Shown piece after piece: positions 1 to 9,158 of a stretch of 64,000 bases of DNA. Made by a program: the position numbers and the translations under genes. Source of the DNA: Clostridium tetanomorphum. GTDB lineage: Bacteria > Bacillota > Clostridia > Clostridiales > Clostridiaceae. How positions within the stretch are numbered: the stretch's first letter is position 1; the number at the start of each line of letters is the position of its first letter. The DNA is taken from NCBI RefSeq assembly GCF_017873215.1, contig NZ_JAGGKA010000009.1:88606-152605 (forward strand), given 5' to 3'. A model generated the notes under the pieces. It was not told where the DNA came from. It saw nothing but the letters and a program-made list of their open reading frames with translations, and made no database searches.

Positions 1-1
1 T

Positions 2-1045
2 AAGGCCTTTTCTGAATCCGAAAATAGGCCTCTTGAACAAAAGCCTAATTTTTCTATTGAAAGTGTCATAAAAGGAAGGTTTATTTCAAATTATGAAAAA
101 TATATTTCTGATCAATTTCCTTTTAGAGACTTTTGGATAGGAGTTAAATCTGATACTGAAAAAATATTAGGTAAAAAAGAAAATAATGAAGTATATCTAG
201 GAAAAGATGGCTACCTCATACAAAAATTTAATAAACCTTTAGATGAAAATTTTAAAAGTAAAATTAATTCAATTAATGCTTTTGCCAATTCTAACTTAAA
301 TATAAATACATATTTTATGTTAGTACCTAATTCAGTAAAAGTATTAGAAGAAAGACTTCCATCTTTTGCTCCATCTGCTGACCAATTAATTTATATTAAT
401 AAAGTAAAAAATGCTCTTAATAAAGATATAAAATTTATTGATGTATACAACACATTATATTCTAAAAAAAATGAATATATCTTCTATAAAACTGATCATC
501 ATTGGACAACTAAAGGTTCTTATTATGCTTATAAAAAATTAGCCAAAGAAATGGCCCTTACACCTTATAATAAAGATTATTTTGAAGTAAAGAAAGTTAC
601 AGATAGTTTTTATGGTTCTCTATATTCAAAAGGAGGTTTTAGAGATATAACTCCTGATAGTATTGAACTATATATACCAAAAGAAAAACATAACTTTAAA
701 GTTTGGTATTCCGATAGCAACACTACTACAAATTCTCTATACAAAATTGATAATCTTAATAAAAAGGATAAATATACTGTATTCCTAAATAGTAATCATC
801 CTTTAATAAAGATAAAAAGTGATATTTCCAATAATAAAAAACTTTTATTAATTAAAGATTCTTATGCAAATTCCTTTATTCCATTTTTAGCTGAACATTA
901 TAGCGAAATATACGTAGTAGACCTTAGATACTATGATGAAAATTTAAATACTTTAATAAAAGCTAATAATATAGATGATAATCTTATACTGTACAATGTA
1001 AATACTTTCTTCGAAGATGAATCTGTAAATAATATCAATCAATAA
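2..1045 (+). CDS. DHHW family protein, 5'-truncated by the window edge
   Basis: The reading frame is open from base 2, so the gene starts upstream and the Met at 317 is internal; 347 residues are visible. The segment TDHHWTTKGSYYAY carries the DHHW signature of the SGNH-like family found next to membrane-bound O-acyltransferases (alginate O-acetylation type). A later KDSYANSFIPFL segment fits the second conserved block of AlgX/AlgJ-like proteins. The family is thought to help O-acetylate a surface polysaccharide at the outer face of the membrane. The expected partner acyltransferase would lie upstream, outside the window. Family assignment is fairly sure; the substrate is unknown. Confidence 0.75.
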   Translation, partial: KAFSESENRPLEQKPNFSIESVIKGRFISNYEKYISDQFPFRDFWIGVKSDTEKILGKKENNEVYLGKDGYLIQKFNKPLDENFKSKINSINAFANSNLNINTYFMLVPNSVKVLEERLPSFAPSADQLIYINKVKNALNKDIKFIDVYNTLYSKKNEYIFYKTDHHWTTKGSYYAYKKLAKEMALTPYNKDYFEVKKVTDSFYGSLYSKGGFRDITPDSIELYIPKEKHNFKVWYSDSNTTTNSLYKIDNLNKKDKYTVFLNSNHPLIKIKSDISNNKKLLLIKDSYANSFIPFLAEHYSEIYVVDLRYYDENLNTLIKANNIDDNLILYNVNTFFEDESVNNINQ

Positions 1046-1064
1046 ATCAATACTTAAAAATATA

Positions 1065-1107
1065 AAGGAGTCAATGCTAAAAACTTAATTTCTAGTATTA
1101 ACTCCTT
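1065..1107. terminator. Bidirectional terminator hairpin
   Basis: The arms AAGGAGTCAATGCT and AGTATTAACTCCTT pair with two G-U wobbles and lie between convergent genes. A T-rich tail follows on both strands. Confidence 0.6.
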
Positions 1108-1114
1108 GTTATAT

Positions 1115-1585
1115 CTATAAATTTATATGACAATATCCTTCTGGGTTTTTCTTTAAATATTTTTGATGATATTCTTCGGCTTCATAAAAACATTTTAAAG
1201 GTTTTATTTCTGTAACTATAGGCTTATCATATTTTTCTTGTTCCTCTTCCTTAGATTTTATTATTATATCTAAATCTTCTTTATTTAAATAATAGATTCC
1301 TGTTCTATATTGATTTCCTATATCCGGTCCCTGTCTATTTACTACTGTTGGATCTATGATATCCCAAAACTTTTTTAATAATTCAACAATGTTTATATCA
1401 TTTTCATTAAACTTAACATAGCAAGCTTCAGCATGGCCTGTAATACCTGAGCAAACTTCTTCATAGGAAGGGTTTTCTGTATTTCCATTAGCATAGCCTA
1501 CTTTAGTCTCTATTATACCATTAATTCTTGAAATATATTCTTCTACACCCCAAAAGCACCCTCCTGCTAAAACAATTTCTTTCAT
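1115..1585 (-). CDS. msrA: Peptide methionine (S)-S-oxide reductase MsrA
   Basis: This cytosolic enzyme repairs oxidised methionine (the S epimer) with thioredoxin as reductant. The protein is 156 residues. It begins [16 protein letters not shown], with the catalytic Cys at residue 10 in the family GCFWG motif. A second Cys near the C terminus, in GYCHI, is a candidate resolving residue. A longer reading frame begins seven codons upstream, but AGGTGA lies eight bases before the ATG at 1585, so that start is chosen. It stands alone, convergent with the DHHW gene. No MsrB domain is fused, which is common in clostridia. Confidence 0.93.
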   Translation of the reverse strand: MKEIVLAGGCFWGVEEYISRINGIIETKVGYANGNTENPSYEEVCSGITGHAEACYVKFNENDINIVELLKKFWDIIDPTVVNRQGPDIGNQYRTGIYYLNKEDLDIIIKSKEEEQEKYDKPIVTEIKPLKCFYEAEEYHQKYLKKNPEGYCHINL

Positions 1586-1664
1586 ATTCTTCACCTCATA
1601 TCCCAAAATTTATTTCCGTACCCTTAACACTATAATAATTAATATTTTCAAAAAAGTCTATATT

Positions 1665-2771
1665 TTATAAATTAATCCATGGTCTTATAATATAACTTAA
1701 CCATTTTATTAAATCTATATTGGTTTCATCACCATATAACTTGTCAATAATCTTATCTAGTAGTTTATTATCTAATGCCTTAAAAAGCATATCAAAATTA
1801 TCATTAGTGAACTTTTCTATAGTTCTCCTTAATACAAGAGAATTCTTATAGTTATTCATTAATGGCTTAGTTAATATATTATAATCTCCTAATCCACATA
1901 TATCATATGCAGCATATATTCCTGTCAATATAGCTATAAATTGTCCAAATCCAAGCGCAGGTGAAATAGCTCCAAAACAATTTCCTACAAAATATGTGTT
2001 GTTTAATTTAGGATATTTGCATATACCTATTATATAATCTTTTACTTGAAATCTATCTGTTATTCTCAAATCTTGTTTTAAATGTTTTGAAGCTTCACTA
2101 TAAAAATTTCCCCACATTTTATCTGAATTTATATTACTATTCTCAGGATAATTTGGATAAGCAGCAACTATATGAGCTTCTTTTGCTGAGAACGGAATAA
2201 GATATGCATATCCTTTAGGTAGAAAATCATAGTTAAACCAAGCTGATGTAACATTAGCTTCAAAATTTCCTTCAACAGTAGCTCCTTTTAAGTTAACGGG
2301 TACATCACATTCATAATTATTCAGCCTACATGCATATTCTCCATCACCTGTAGCCAATACAATATGAGTAAATTCTTTCTTTAAATCCTCATAACTATAT
2401 TTTGAATTAAAATTTATTTCCGATTTTACTTGATTGAATAATTGATTTTCAAAAGAATCTTTATGTCTTCCTCTTATATTGGTAGTACCAAGATTTCCTT
2501 CTATAGTTCCAACTTCATTTTTTGAATAAAAAATCATTTTTTTAACATGGCTAATAGGATTTAAATGTATTTCGTATTTGTTATCAATATAACTTAAACA
2601 ATTATTGATTGGCCTATTTAAAATATTAAATATAGCTTCACAATTTACAAATCTATCACCAACCGTAAGCCTATCCTCAAAAATCATGGGTTTGATTCCA
2701 TTCTTCTCTAAAGTTATGGCACAGGATAAACCAGATAACCCTGCTCCCATAATTGCAACTTTCATACTCAT
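1665..2771 (-). CDS. FAD-dependent oxidoreductase (NAD(P)/FAD family)
   Basis: The protein is 368 residues and starts with a Rossmann dinucleotide fold. The GxGxxG motif is GAGLSG at residues 9-14, followed by the acidic end of strand two (IFED). The layout resembles geranylgeranyl-reductase/halogenase-like flavoproteins, with ATGDG in the middle and GNCFGAISPALGFG as the second FAD-binding block. The substrate cannot be read from the sequence. AAGAGG lies five bases before the ATG at 2771; an in-frame GTG two codons upstream overlaps that site and is less likely. It is monocistronic as far as can be seen. Confidence 0.7.
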   Translation of the reverse strand: MSMKVAIMGAGLSGLSCAITLEKNGIKPMIFEDRLTVGDRFVNCEAIFNILNRPINNCLSYIDNKYEIHLNPISHVKKMIFYSKNEVGTIEGNLGTTNIRGRHKDSFENQLFNQVKSEINFNSKYSYEDLKKEFTHIVLATGDGEYACRLNNYECDVPVNLKGATVEGNFEANVTSAWFNYDFLPKGYAYLIPFSAKEAHIVAAYPNYPENSNINSDKMWGNFYSEASKHLKQDLRITDRFQVKDYIIGICKYPKLNNTYFVGNCFGAISPALGFGQFIAILTGIYAAYDICGLGDYNILTKPLMNNYKNSLVLRRTIEKFTNDNFDMLFKALDNKLLDKIIDKLYGDETNIDLIKWLSYIIRPWINL

Positions 2772-2876
2772 TATCACCTCTTATCCATTAGTATTTATTA
2801 TATATAAAATTTATATTCTAAATTTAAATATAAACAAAACTTTTATACTATAATATGTTATAATATAGTTGTAAAC

Positions 2877-3102
2877 AAAAAGTTTGTCCCTATAACTATT
2901 AAGATTTTCTCCTCATTTATGAACCTATTTTTATTTTAAAATTCTTTGAAAATATCGATATTTAATTCTATTATTCAAATATCCTAACTATAGCAAGTCA
3001 CGTTTTTCGTTGAAATAATAATATACGTTTATAGTCTTTAGCTATATAAGTGCATTGTAGGCAAATAAATTAACTTTATATTTATAGGACAAACTTTTTT
3101 TT
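2877..3102. repeat. Spaced 18-bp inverted repeat in a gene-free region
   Basis: AAAAAGTTTGTCCCTATA (2877-2894) is matched at 3083-3099 by TATAGGACAAACTTTTT, its reverse complement with one G missing. About 190 bp of AT-rich sequence lies between, without a plausible reading frame. The interval from 2778 to 3223 holds no gene otherwise. The pair looks like the ends of a small non-autonomous element or a relict insertion. No clear target-site duplication is visible. Confidence 0.35.
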
Positions 3103-3141
3103 ACTTACTTGTTATAATTGTAATATTTTTATCTTTCATAT

Positions 3142-3182
3142 AAAAAATGCACTACCTTTTTATTTATGGTAGTGCATTTTTA
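3142..3182 (-). terminator. Terminator of the FlxA-like gene
   Basis: AAAAATGCACTACC and GGTAGTGCATTTTT form a 14-bp perfect stem with a short AT loop, about 40 bases after the stop codon of the minus-strand gene. Confidence 0.85.
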
Positions 3183-3223
3183 TTAAAAATTATTAATAAA
3201 AATATTTTATCTAACAGCTTACA

Positions 3224-3907
3224 TTAAGCTAAAGCATCTATATTTTTATGTGCTTTTTTACTAGAATTTTGTTCTTCAATTTTATTATCATTTTCTTCAT
3301 TTTTTTCATTATCCTTAATATCTTGTCCCTTATTTACAGCCTTTCTAATTTCTCCGCTTTCTTTTGCCATCATCTTGTCTAATTTACTAACTCCTACGTC
3401 AATTTTACTAGCCCTTGCTTCTTTTCTATCTGCACTTGGTACGTTGAATGATAGTGCCCTAGCTCTATCTTGAGCAGCTTCCATTTTCAATATTTTAGAT
3501 TCTCCACTTAACTTAACTTTTATTCCACGTGCTGTCTTCATTTTTGAATAAGTTAAACTTGATTTTACTAAATTATCCATGCCACCTGAAAATTCAATAC
3601 TATCTTCAGTAGCTTTAGGTGTATTTGATTTTCCTTTAGTATTTTTTCCTCCATCTTCGTCTTCATCTTTATTCATTTTTTCCATTTGCTTTTGCTGTAT
3701 TTGCTGATCAATCATCCTTATTTGTTCTTCTAAAGGTTTTATATACTCTATTTTCTCTTTCTCGGATATCTTTCTTTCTTTAATTTTGCTAATTTGTTCT
3801 TGTACATTTGATTTTTGCTTTTCTAATAACTTTATCTGGTTGTCTATATTTTTAGTTCTAATCACAGAGTTATTAGTGTTTCTTGATGATATTGATGATA
3901 TGTTCAT
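3224..3907 (-). CDS. FlxA-like coiled-coil protein, function unknown
   Basis: The protein is 227 residues. Residues about 20-80 form a Gln/Lys/Glu-rich coiled coil (LLEKQKSNVQEQISKIKERK and later IRMIDQQIQQKQMEK) typical of the FlxA-like family, found in flagellar regulons and in clostridial genes of unknown role. The rest is highly charged and probably disordered. No signal peptide or membrane segment is seen. GGAGGG lies eight bases before the ATG. It is flanked by terminators on both sides, so it is a single-gene unit. A longer coiled-coil protein of similar character is at 34084-35193. The role is unknown. Confidence 0.6.
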   Translation of the reverse strand: MNISSISSRNTNNSVIRTKNIDNQIKLLEKQKSNVQEQISKIKERKISEKEKIEYIKPLEEQIRMIDQQIQQKQMEKMNKDEDEDGGKNTKGKSNTPKATEDSIEFSGGMDNLVKSSLTYSKMKTARGIKVKLSGESKILKMEAAQDRARALSFNVPSADRKEARASKIDVGVSKLDKMMAKESGEIRKAVNKGQDIKDNEKNEENDNKIEEQNSSKKAHKNIDALA

Positions 3908-4132
3908 ATTTTATCCCTCCATAAAAAATTTTTTGGATGATGAAATTTTTCCAAATTTATCATCCAATAATATTATCGACAACTCATGTAAATCATTTAC
4001 TTTAATAAAAATTTATATATAATTTTATAATTCATCTTATAAACATATAATTAATTACCAATTATAAGTATATAAGCAATTACGAAGAATTTTATAAATT
4101 AATAATCTAAATAATGAAAACTTTATACATTA

Positions 4133-4179
4133 AAAATGGTTAATAATAATTCTATTAAGTAAATTATTATTAACCATTT
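4133..4179 (-). terminator. Terminator of the gluconate operon
   Basis: AAATGGTTAATAATAATT and AATTATTATTAACCATTT form an 18-bp stem immediately downstream of gnd, followed on the minus strand by a T-rich run. Confidence 0.8.
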
Positions 4180-4184
4180 CCCTT

Positions 4185-5081
4185 TTATTTCTTTTTAACT
4201 TCATGTCCACCAAATTCATTTCTTAATGCAGCTACAACTTTTCCAGTAAAGGTATCTTCCTGCTGAGATCTATATCTCATTATTACAGAAGTTGTTATTA
4301 CAGGAGCAGGAATTTGCATTTCTAAAGCTGTTTGTGCTGTCCATAAGCCTTCCCCATTTGAACCAACAGCTCCCTTAATTTCATCCAAATGTGGATCTTT
4401 ACTAAAAGCGTTTTTACTTAATTCCATCAACCATCCTCTTATAACAGAACCGTGATTCCAGAGATCTGCAATCTTTTCGTAGTCCATTTGAAACCCACTA
4501 TTTTCTAATATTTCAAAACCTTCACCAATAGCTTGAAGCATACCATATTCTATGCCATTATGAACCATTTTAGTGAAATGTCCACTTCCTGCTTTTCCTA
4601 CATGCAAATAACCCTTATCTACAGATATATCTTTGAATAAAGCCTCTACTCTATTAAAAGTTTCTTTGTCTCCTCCTACCATGGCACAAACTCCATTTAA
4701 AGCTCCTTCTCTTCCGCCACTAGTTCCTGCATCTAAAAATTCTATTCCTATTTCTTTTAATTGATTATATCTTCTTATAGAGTCTTTATAAAATGAATTT
4801 CCTCCATCTATAATTATATCTCCTTTATTTAGATGTGTTTTTATTCTTTCTATAGTTTCATCTACTGGTTTACCTGCTGGTATCATTAACCACACTATTT
4901 TTTCTTCTCCTAAAGAATTAATTAATTCTTCCATTGAATCCGCTGTAGTTACTCCACTATCTTTAGCTTCTTTTAATCTATCTAAGCTTAAATCGTAAGC
5001 TACAACGTCATGACCATGTTTTTTTAAATTTAATGCTAAATTAGCTCCCATCTTTCCAAGTCCTATAAGTCCTAATCTCAT
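4185..5081 (-). CDS. gnd: 6-phosphogluconate dehydrogenase, decarboxylating (short form)
   Basis: It oxidises and decarboxylates 6-phosphogluconate to ribulose 5-phosphate. The protein is 298 residues, the length of the short GntZ/YqeC-type enzymes rather than the 470-residue form. The N-terminal Rossmann motif is GLIGLGKMGANL. IIDGGNSFYKDS and LDAGTSGGREGA are family signatures, and HFTKMVHNGIEYG holds the catalytic Lys/Asn region. The ATG at 5081 is preferred because GGAG lies eight bases upstream; the GTG three codons earlier overlaps that site. It is the last gene of the gntK-gntP-gnd operon and completes conversion of imported gluconate to a pentose phosphate. Confidence 0.93.
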   Translation of the reverse strand: MRLGLIGLGKMGANLALNLKKHGHDVVAYDLSLDRLKEAKDSGVTTADSMEELINSLGEEKIVWLMIPAGKPVDETIERIKTHLNKGDIIIDGGNSFYKDSIRRYNQLKEIGIEFLDAGTSGGREGALNGVCAMVGGDKETFNRVEALFKDISVDKGYLHVGKAGSGHFTKMVHNGIEYGMLQAIGEGFEILENSGFQMDYEKIADLWNHGSVIRGWLMELSKNAFSKDPHLDEIKGAVGSNGEGLWTAQTALEMQIPAPVITTSVIMRYRSQQEDTFTGKVVAALRNEFGGHEVKKK

Positions 5082-5136
5082 AAGTCTCACTCCTTTAATA
5101 TAAGATTTATATTATAATTAATTATACACCATACTT

Positions 5137-6480
5137 TTAAACAAATAGATTAAGAATTAAACAACCAATTAATCCAAATACACCTATAATTGTTTCCATC
5201 ATTGTCCAAGATCTTAAAGTATCCTTTTCTGATATTCCAAAATATCTATTTACTAACCAAAACCCACTATCATTAACATGAGATAATACAGTAGCTCCTG
5301 AGGCTATTGCTATAACTATTAGAGCAGGTTCTACATTAAATGAAGATAATATTGGTGATACTATTCCTCCTGCTGTCATCATAGCTACTGTAGCTGATCC
5401 CGCTGCTACTCTAACTACAGCTGCAATGAAAAAAGCTAATAAAATTGGACTTAAATGTGATCCTGCAACAGATTCTGCAAGCATTTTACCTACTCCACTA
5501 TCTATAAGTACCTGCTTAAATACTCCCCCTGCTCCTGTTACTAATATAATTAGTCCTGATGAATTTAATGAGGAAGTAGCAATCTTATTAACTTCTTCTC
5601 TACTCAATCCTCTACATCTTCCTAATCCTATAAATGCTACTAAAGTTGCAATAGTAAGAGCTGCAAAAGGATGTCCAACAAATGTCATTATATTTCTAAC
5701 TGAGTTTCCCTTTGGAAGATAAACATTAGTAAAAGTATTTAAAACTATAAGAATTATTGGGATTAAAATTGTAAAGCATATAAATCCAAAACTTGGTAAA
5801 TCCTTATCTTCTTTTATATCATTTTTTATATCACTTACCATGTATTCCGGTACTTCTGCATAAATTTTATTTCCAATATATTTACCAAAAATAGGTCCTG
5901 CTATTATAGCACAAGGTATTCCTATTATTATACCAAATAATATAACCTTACCTAAATCTGCATTTACAAGCTGTGCTACTGCTACTGGACCAGGTGTTGG
6001 TGGTACAAAGGAATGTGTTACTGCAAGTCCAGTAAGTAATGGTATACCATAGTATAGAACAGATTTCTTAGCATCTTTAGCTAAAGAATATACTATAGGA
6101 ACTAATATTATAAAAGCTACATCAAAAAATACTGGAATCGATATTATAAATCCTGTAATCATAAGTGCCCATGAAGCTTTATCTTTACCAAATTTACTTA
6201 TTAAAGTTCTGGCCAATCTTTCAGCTCCACCAGATACTTCTAGCATCTGTCCAAACATAGCTCCTAATCCAACAACTACTGCTATAAAACCTAATGTCCC
6301 ACCCATACCATTTTGTATTGAACTCATAACTTTATCTAGTGGCATCCCTGCTGCTATACCTACTCCCATACTAACAATTAACAATGAAATAAAAGCTTGG
6401 AGTTTTAGTTTAATAATCATAAATAATAGTATTGATACTCCTATGAACATTACCAAGGATAAATACGCTGCGCTTGACAT
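5137..6480 (-). CDS. gntP: Gluconate:H+ symporter, GntP family
   Basis: This inner-membrane permease has 447 residues and about 12-14 hydrophobic segments along its whole length, the usual size for GntP. Conserved blocks include FVPPTPGPVAVAQL and HVNDSGFWLVNRYFG, both characteristic of gluconate permeases. A GGGGGAGG ribosome site precedes the ATG. It lies 32 bp after gntK and 55 bp before gnd, so the three genes form one operon for gluconate import, phosphorylation and oxidation. A closely related sugar acid is possible as substrate, but the kinase and dehydrogenase neighbours argue for gluconate. Confidence 0.92.
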   Translation of the reverse strand: MSSAAYLSLVMFIGVSILLFMIIKLKLQAFISLLIVSMGVGIAAGMPLDKVMSSIQNGMGGTLGFIAVVVGLGAMFGQMLEVSGGAERLARTLISKFGKDKASWALMITGFIISIPVFFDVAFIILVPIVYSLAKDAKKSVLYYGIPLLTGLAVTHSFVPPTPGPVAVAQLVNADLGKVILFGIIIGIPCAIIAGPIFGKYIGNKIYAEVPEYMVSDIKNDIKEDKDLPSFGFICFTILIPIILIVLNTFTNVYLPKGNSVRNIMTFVGHPFAALTIATLVAFIGLGRCRGLSREEVNKIATSSLNSSGLIILVTGAGGVFKQVLIDSGVGKMLAESVAGSHLSPILLAFFIAAVVRVAAGSATVAMMTAGGIVSPILSSFNVEPALIVIAIASGATVLSHVNDSGFWLVNRYFGISEKDTLRSWTMMETIIGVFGLIGCLILNLFV

Positions 6481-6512
6481 AAATTAATCCTCCCCCTTTT
6501 TCATAATTTAAA

Positions 6513-8039
6513 CTATTTTTGAAAAGTTATTAGTGATTCATTTATTGGTTTTAATGCTTGAACTGACGCTTTGTAAATGTTTTCTAGATCTTTATAAATG
6601 TTTAAATTCTGCTTTCTTACATTGTAATTAGCAAAGTCATCTATCATATAATCTAATCTATCTAAATTATCTGTAATTCCTATTGAAAGCATTCCTAACA
6701 TCACTGCTCCTAAACAGGAACTTTCATAGTTTTCGCTAATTCTTATATTGGTATCCATTATATCTGCTAAAATTTTTATCCATTCTTCACTTCTTGTAAA
6801 TCCTCCATTAGCATATACACCCTGTACTTCTCCTACTAAATCTTTAATTGCTTGAAAAACTTCATTCATATCAAAACATATTCCCTCTATTAAAGCTCTT
6901 GTCATATGTTTTTTAGTATGGATATCACTAATACCTAGAAAAGCTCCCCTTAAACTTGCATCCCAATAAGGTGCCCTTTCTCCTGATAGAAAAGGCAAAA
7001 ACATCAATCCTTTACTCCCTGGCTCAATTTCTTCTATATATTCATTTAAAATATCATAAGCTTCTTTATTTAGTTTTTTAGCTTCTATATCCTCAATTTC
7101 AGCAAAATTTTCTTTAAACCACCTATAAACTATTCCCCCATTATTTATTGCTCCACCTACCACATATTTATCTTCTGTCAATACATAGCAGAACACTCTT
7201 TCCTTAGGGTCTGTTACTGGTTTATCAAAAACTACTCTAACTGCTCCGCTAGTTCCTATTGTTGCAGCTGCTATTCCCTTTTTTATAGCTTTTGACCCAA
7301 GGTTTGCTAAACACCCATCACTAGCTCCTACTACAAACACTGTGTCTTCATTTAATCCAGTTATCTGTGCATATTCTTTATTAATATTTTTAATTTGGAA
7401 AATAGTACTTACTGGCTTAGATAACTTATCTTTATCTATATCTAAAATGCCCAAAGCCTCTTTATCCCATTCTAATTTAAAAATGTTAAACATTCCTGTA
7501 GCTGAAGCAATAGAATAATCAACAATATATTGATTAAATAATTTATAAAAAATATATTCTTTTATAGATATAAATTTATGTGATTTATTAAATATTTCAT
7601 TTTGCTCATATTTTAGCCACAATAATTTATAAAAAGGAGACATAGGATGACAAGGAGTTCCTGTTCTTAAATATAGTTCATGCCCTTTTCCAGCTTTTTT
7701 AAACTTTTTTACGAATTCCCTACTTCTATTATCAGCCCATATAATACACTTAGTTAAAGGTTTACAATTTTGATCTACTGCTATTATGCTGTGCATCATT
7801 GAACTAAAAGATATAAACTGTATTTGTTCTGATGAAACTTTACTTTCCTTGATTAGACTTTCTAAAGTATATAATACAGCCTGAAAAATCTCCTCTGGAT
7901 CTTGCTCTTTAAAGTCTGGCTTATCACTATATATTGGATAGCCCTTAGTTACTTTATTAACTACTTTTCCATTTACATCAAATAATATAGATTTAGTACT
8001 AGTTGTACCAATATCAATGCCTATATAATATTTTTTCAT
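6513..8039 (-). CDS. gntK: Gluconokinase, FGGY family
   Basis: It phosphorylates gluconate to 6-phosphogluconate with ATP. The protein is 508 residues. It begins MKKYYIGIDIGTTSTKS, the N-terminal phosphate-binding motif of FGGY kinases, and has the second-domain blocks FLSGERAPYWD and ANGGFTRSEEW. The first ATG of the frame, at 8051, is part of the ribosome site of the second ATG (TGGAGGAAATT then ATG), so 8039 is chosen. It is the first gene of the operon and is preceded by a promoter with a palindromic operator. FGGY members also act on other sugars; the gntP and gnd neighbours decide the call. Confidence 0.92.
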   Translation of the reverse strand: MKKYYIGIDIGTTSTKSILFDVNGKVVNKVTKGYPIYSDKPDFKEQDPEEIFQAVLYTLESLIKESKVSSEQIQFISFSSMMHSIIAVDQNCKPLTKCIIWADNRSREFVKKFKKAGKGHELYLRTGTPCHPMSPFYKLLWLKYEQNEIFNKSHKFISIKEYIFYKLFNQYIVDYSIASATGMFNIFKLEWDKEALGILDIDKDKLSKPVSTIFQIKNINKEYAQITGLNEDTVFVVGASDGCLANLGSKAIKKGIAAATIGTSGAVRVVFDKPVTDPKERVFCYVLTEDKYVVGGAINNGGIVYRWFKENFAEIEDIEAKKLNKEAYDILNEYIEEIEPGSKGLMFLPFLSGERAPYWDASLRGAFLGISDIHTKKHMTRALIEGICFDMNEVFQAIKDLVGEVQGVYANGGFTRSEEWIKILADIMDTNIRISENYESSCLGAVMLGMLSIGITDNLDRLDYMIDDFANYNVRKQNLNIYKDLENIYKASVQALKPINESLITFQK

Positions 8040-8079
8040 AATTTCCTCCATTCATAATACTTTTTAATATACAAATTAG

Positions 8080-8091
8080 AAAATTATTTTT
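8080..8091. promoter_or_regulatory. Second operator-like half element in the gnt leader
   Basis: GAAAATTATTTT repeats the core of the palindrome at 8127-8143. It lies between that palindrome and the gntK start, which suggests a second contact for the same regulator. Confidence 0.4.
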
Positions 8092-8126
8092 ATTATCATT
8101 GTATATTCACCTTTTTTATAATAAAT

Positions 8127-8143
8127 ATGAAAATTATTTTCAT
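8127..8143. promoter_or_regulatory. Palindromic operator of the gluconate operon
   Basis: ATGAAAATTATTTTCAT is a 17-bp palindrome with one central unpaired base. It begins seven bases downstream of the -10 box of the gntK promoter, so a bound protein would cover the start of transcription. GAAA-spacer-TTTC dyads are typical targets of RpiR-family regulators, and such a gene lies next door. The pairing with that regulator is inference. Confidence 0.55.
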
Positions 8144-8149
8144 ATTTAT

Positions 8150-8178
8150 ATTATATTATAACCTTAAAAATTAATCAA
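8150..8178 (-). promoter_or_regulatory. Probable sigma-A promoter of gntK-gntP-gnd
   Basis: Read on the minus strand, TTGATT (8178-8173), a 17-base spacer and TATAAT (8155-8150) form a good vegetative promoter about 110 bp before gntK. Confidence 0.6.
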
Positions 8179-8212
8179 TAAAAAGCGAAATATTTTTTCA
8201 CTTTAAAACAAA

Positions 8213-8236
8213 AACTATCCTTTTATAAGGATAGTT
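8213..8236 (-). terminator. Terminator of the rpiR-type gene
   Basis: AACTATCCTT and AAGGATAGTT form a 10-bp stem with a four-base loop. TTTTGTTTT follows on the minus strand. It separates the regulator gene from the gnt operon, so gntKP-gnd has its own promoter. Confidence 0.8.
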
Positions 8237-8246
8237 GAAAATTTTT

Positions 8247-9095
8247 TTAATATCTTTTTTCCGCAATTGCCTGTCTTATGTTTTTTAAAGTAAGGAAATA
8301 TTCATCTTTATTTTTTAAACAAACGCTTACAAATAAGCAATCTATAAGACTTAAAGAAGTAATTCTAGACTCCATAGCTTCACTCTTAAATTGATTTTCT
8401 TTTCCATAAGATACCAAAATTATATCTGATACTTTAGAAATAGGGGATTTAAGATTTGATGTTATAGATATCACTTTCACATTATTTCGTTTTGCTATTT
8501 TTATATTGTCTACTAAATCTTTATTACTTCCTGTATTAGATACGGCTAATATACAATCTTTTTCACTTAAAGTTGAACTTATCATAGCTTGAAAATGTGA
8601 ATCAGAATGAAAAATACAATTCTTACCTACTCTTAAAAATTTATGATATGCATCAAGAGCAATAGCTGATGACCCTCCCATTCCGTAAAATGCTACTCTT
8701 TCTGAACTTAAAATTATATTTGTAGCCTTTTCTATATTTTTATAATCATTTATCTTAAGTGTTTCTTTTAAAGAATTTATAGTAGAATTAATTACTTTTT
8801 GCATTACTATTAAAATATCATCATCTTCTTTTATTTCCTCATGCACATCCACAATAGGATCTACTACTTCACCTGCAATCTTTATCTTAAGCTCTTGATA
8901 TCCTTTATATCCAATCTTTTTACTAAACCTAAATATAGTTGCCTCTCCACAATTACATCTGTCTGCTAATTCTGTAATTGACAAATGTATTATATCATTA
9001 GGATTCTTAATTATATAATCAGCAACTCTTCTTTCTGCTCCTTTTAATTTTGAATATATATCCATTATTTTTTGTAAGTAACTTATGTTTTCCAT
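8247..9095 (-). CDS. RpiR-family transcriptional regulator (HTH + SIS)
   Basis: The protein is 282 residues. Residues 1-80 form the RpiR helix-turn-helix (AERRVADYIIKNP, then LADRCNCGEATIFRFSKKIG). Residues about 120-250 form a SIS sugar-phosphate-binding domain with FYGMGGSSAIALD and LAVSNTGSNKDLVD. It lies upstream of the gluconate operon on the same strand, separated by a terminator and a palindromic operator. It probably senses 6-phosphogluconate or gluconate and controls gntK-gntP-gnd. Whether it represses or activates cannot be read. Its own ribosome site is weak (AAGGGCGTGAG). Confidence 0.85.
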   Translation of the reverse strand: MENISYLQKIMDIYSKLKGAERRVADYIIKNPNDIIHLSITELADRCNCGEATIFRFSKKIGYKGYQELKIKIAGEVVDPIVDVHEEIKEDDDILIVMQKVINSTINSLKETLKINDYKNIEKATNIILSSERVAFYGMGGSSAIALDAYHKFLRVGKNCIFHSDSHFQAMISSTLSEKDCILAVSNTGSNKDLVDNIKIAKRNNVKVISITSNLKSPISKVSDIILVSYGKENQFKSEAMESRITSLSLIDCLFVSVCLKNKDEYFLTLKNIRQAIAEKRY

Positions 9096-9158
9096 AATCT
9101 CACGCCCTTTATTGTTAAAAAATAACTAAACTATTTTAATAAGTTGAACAAAAATATG

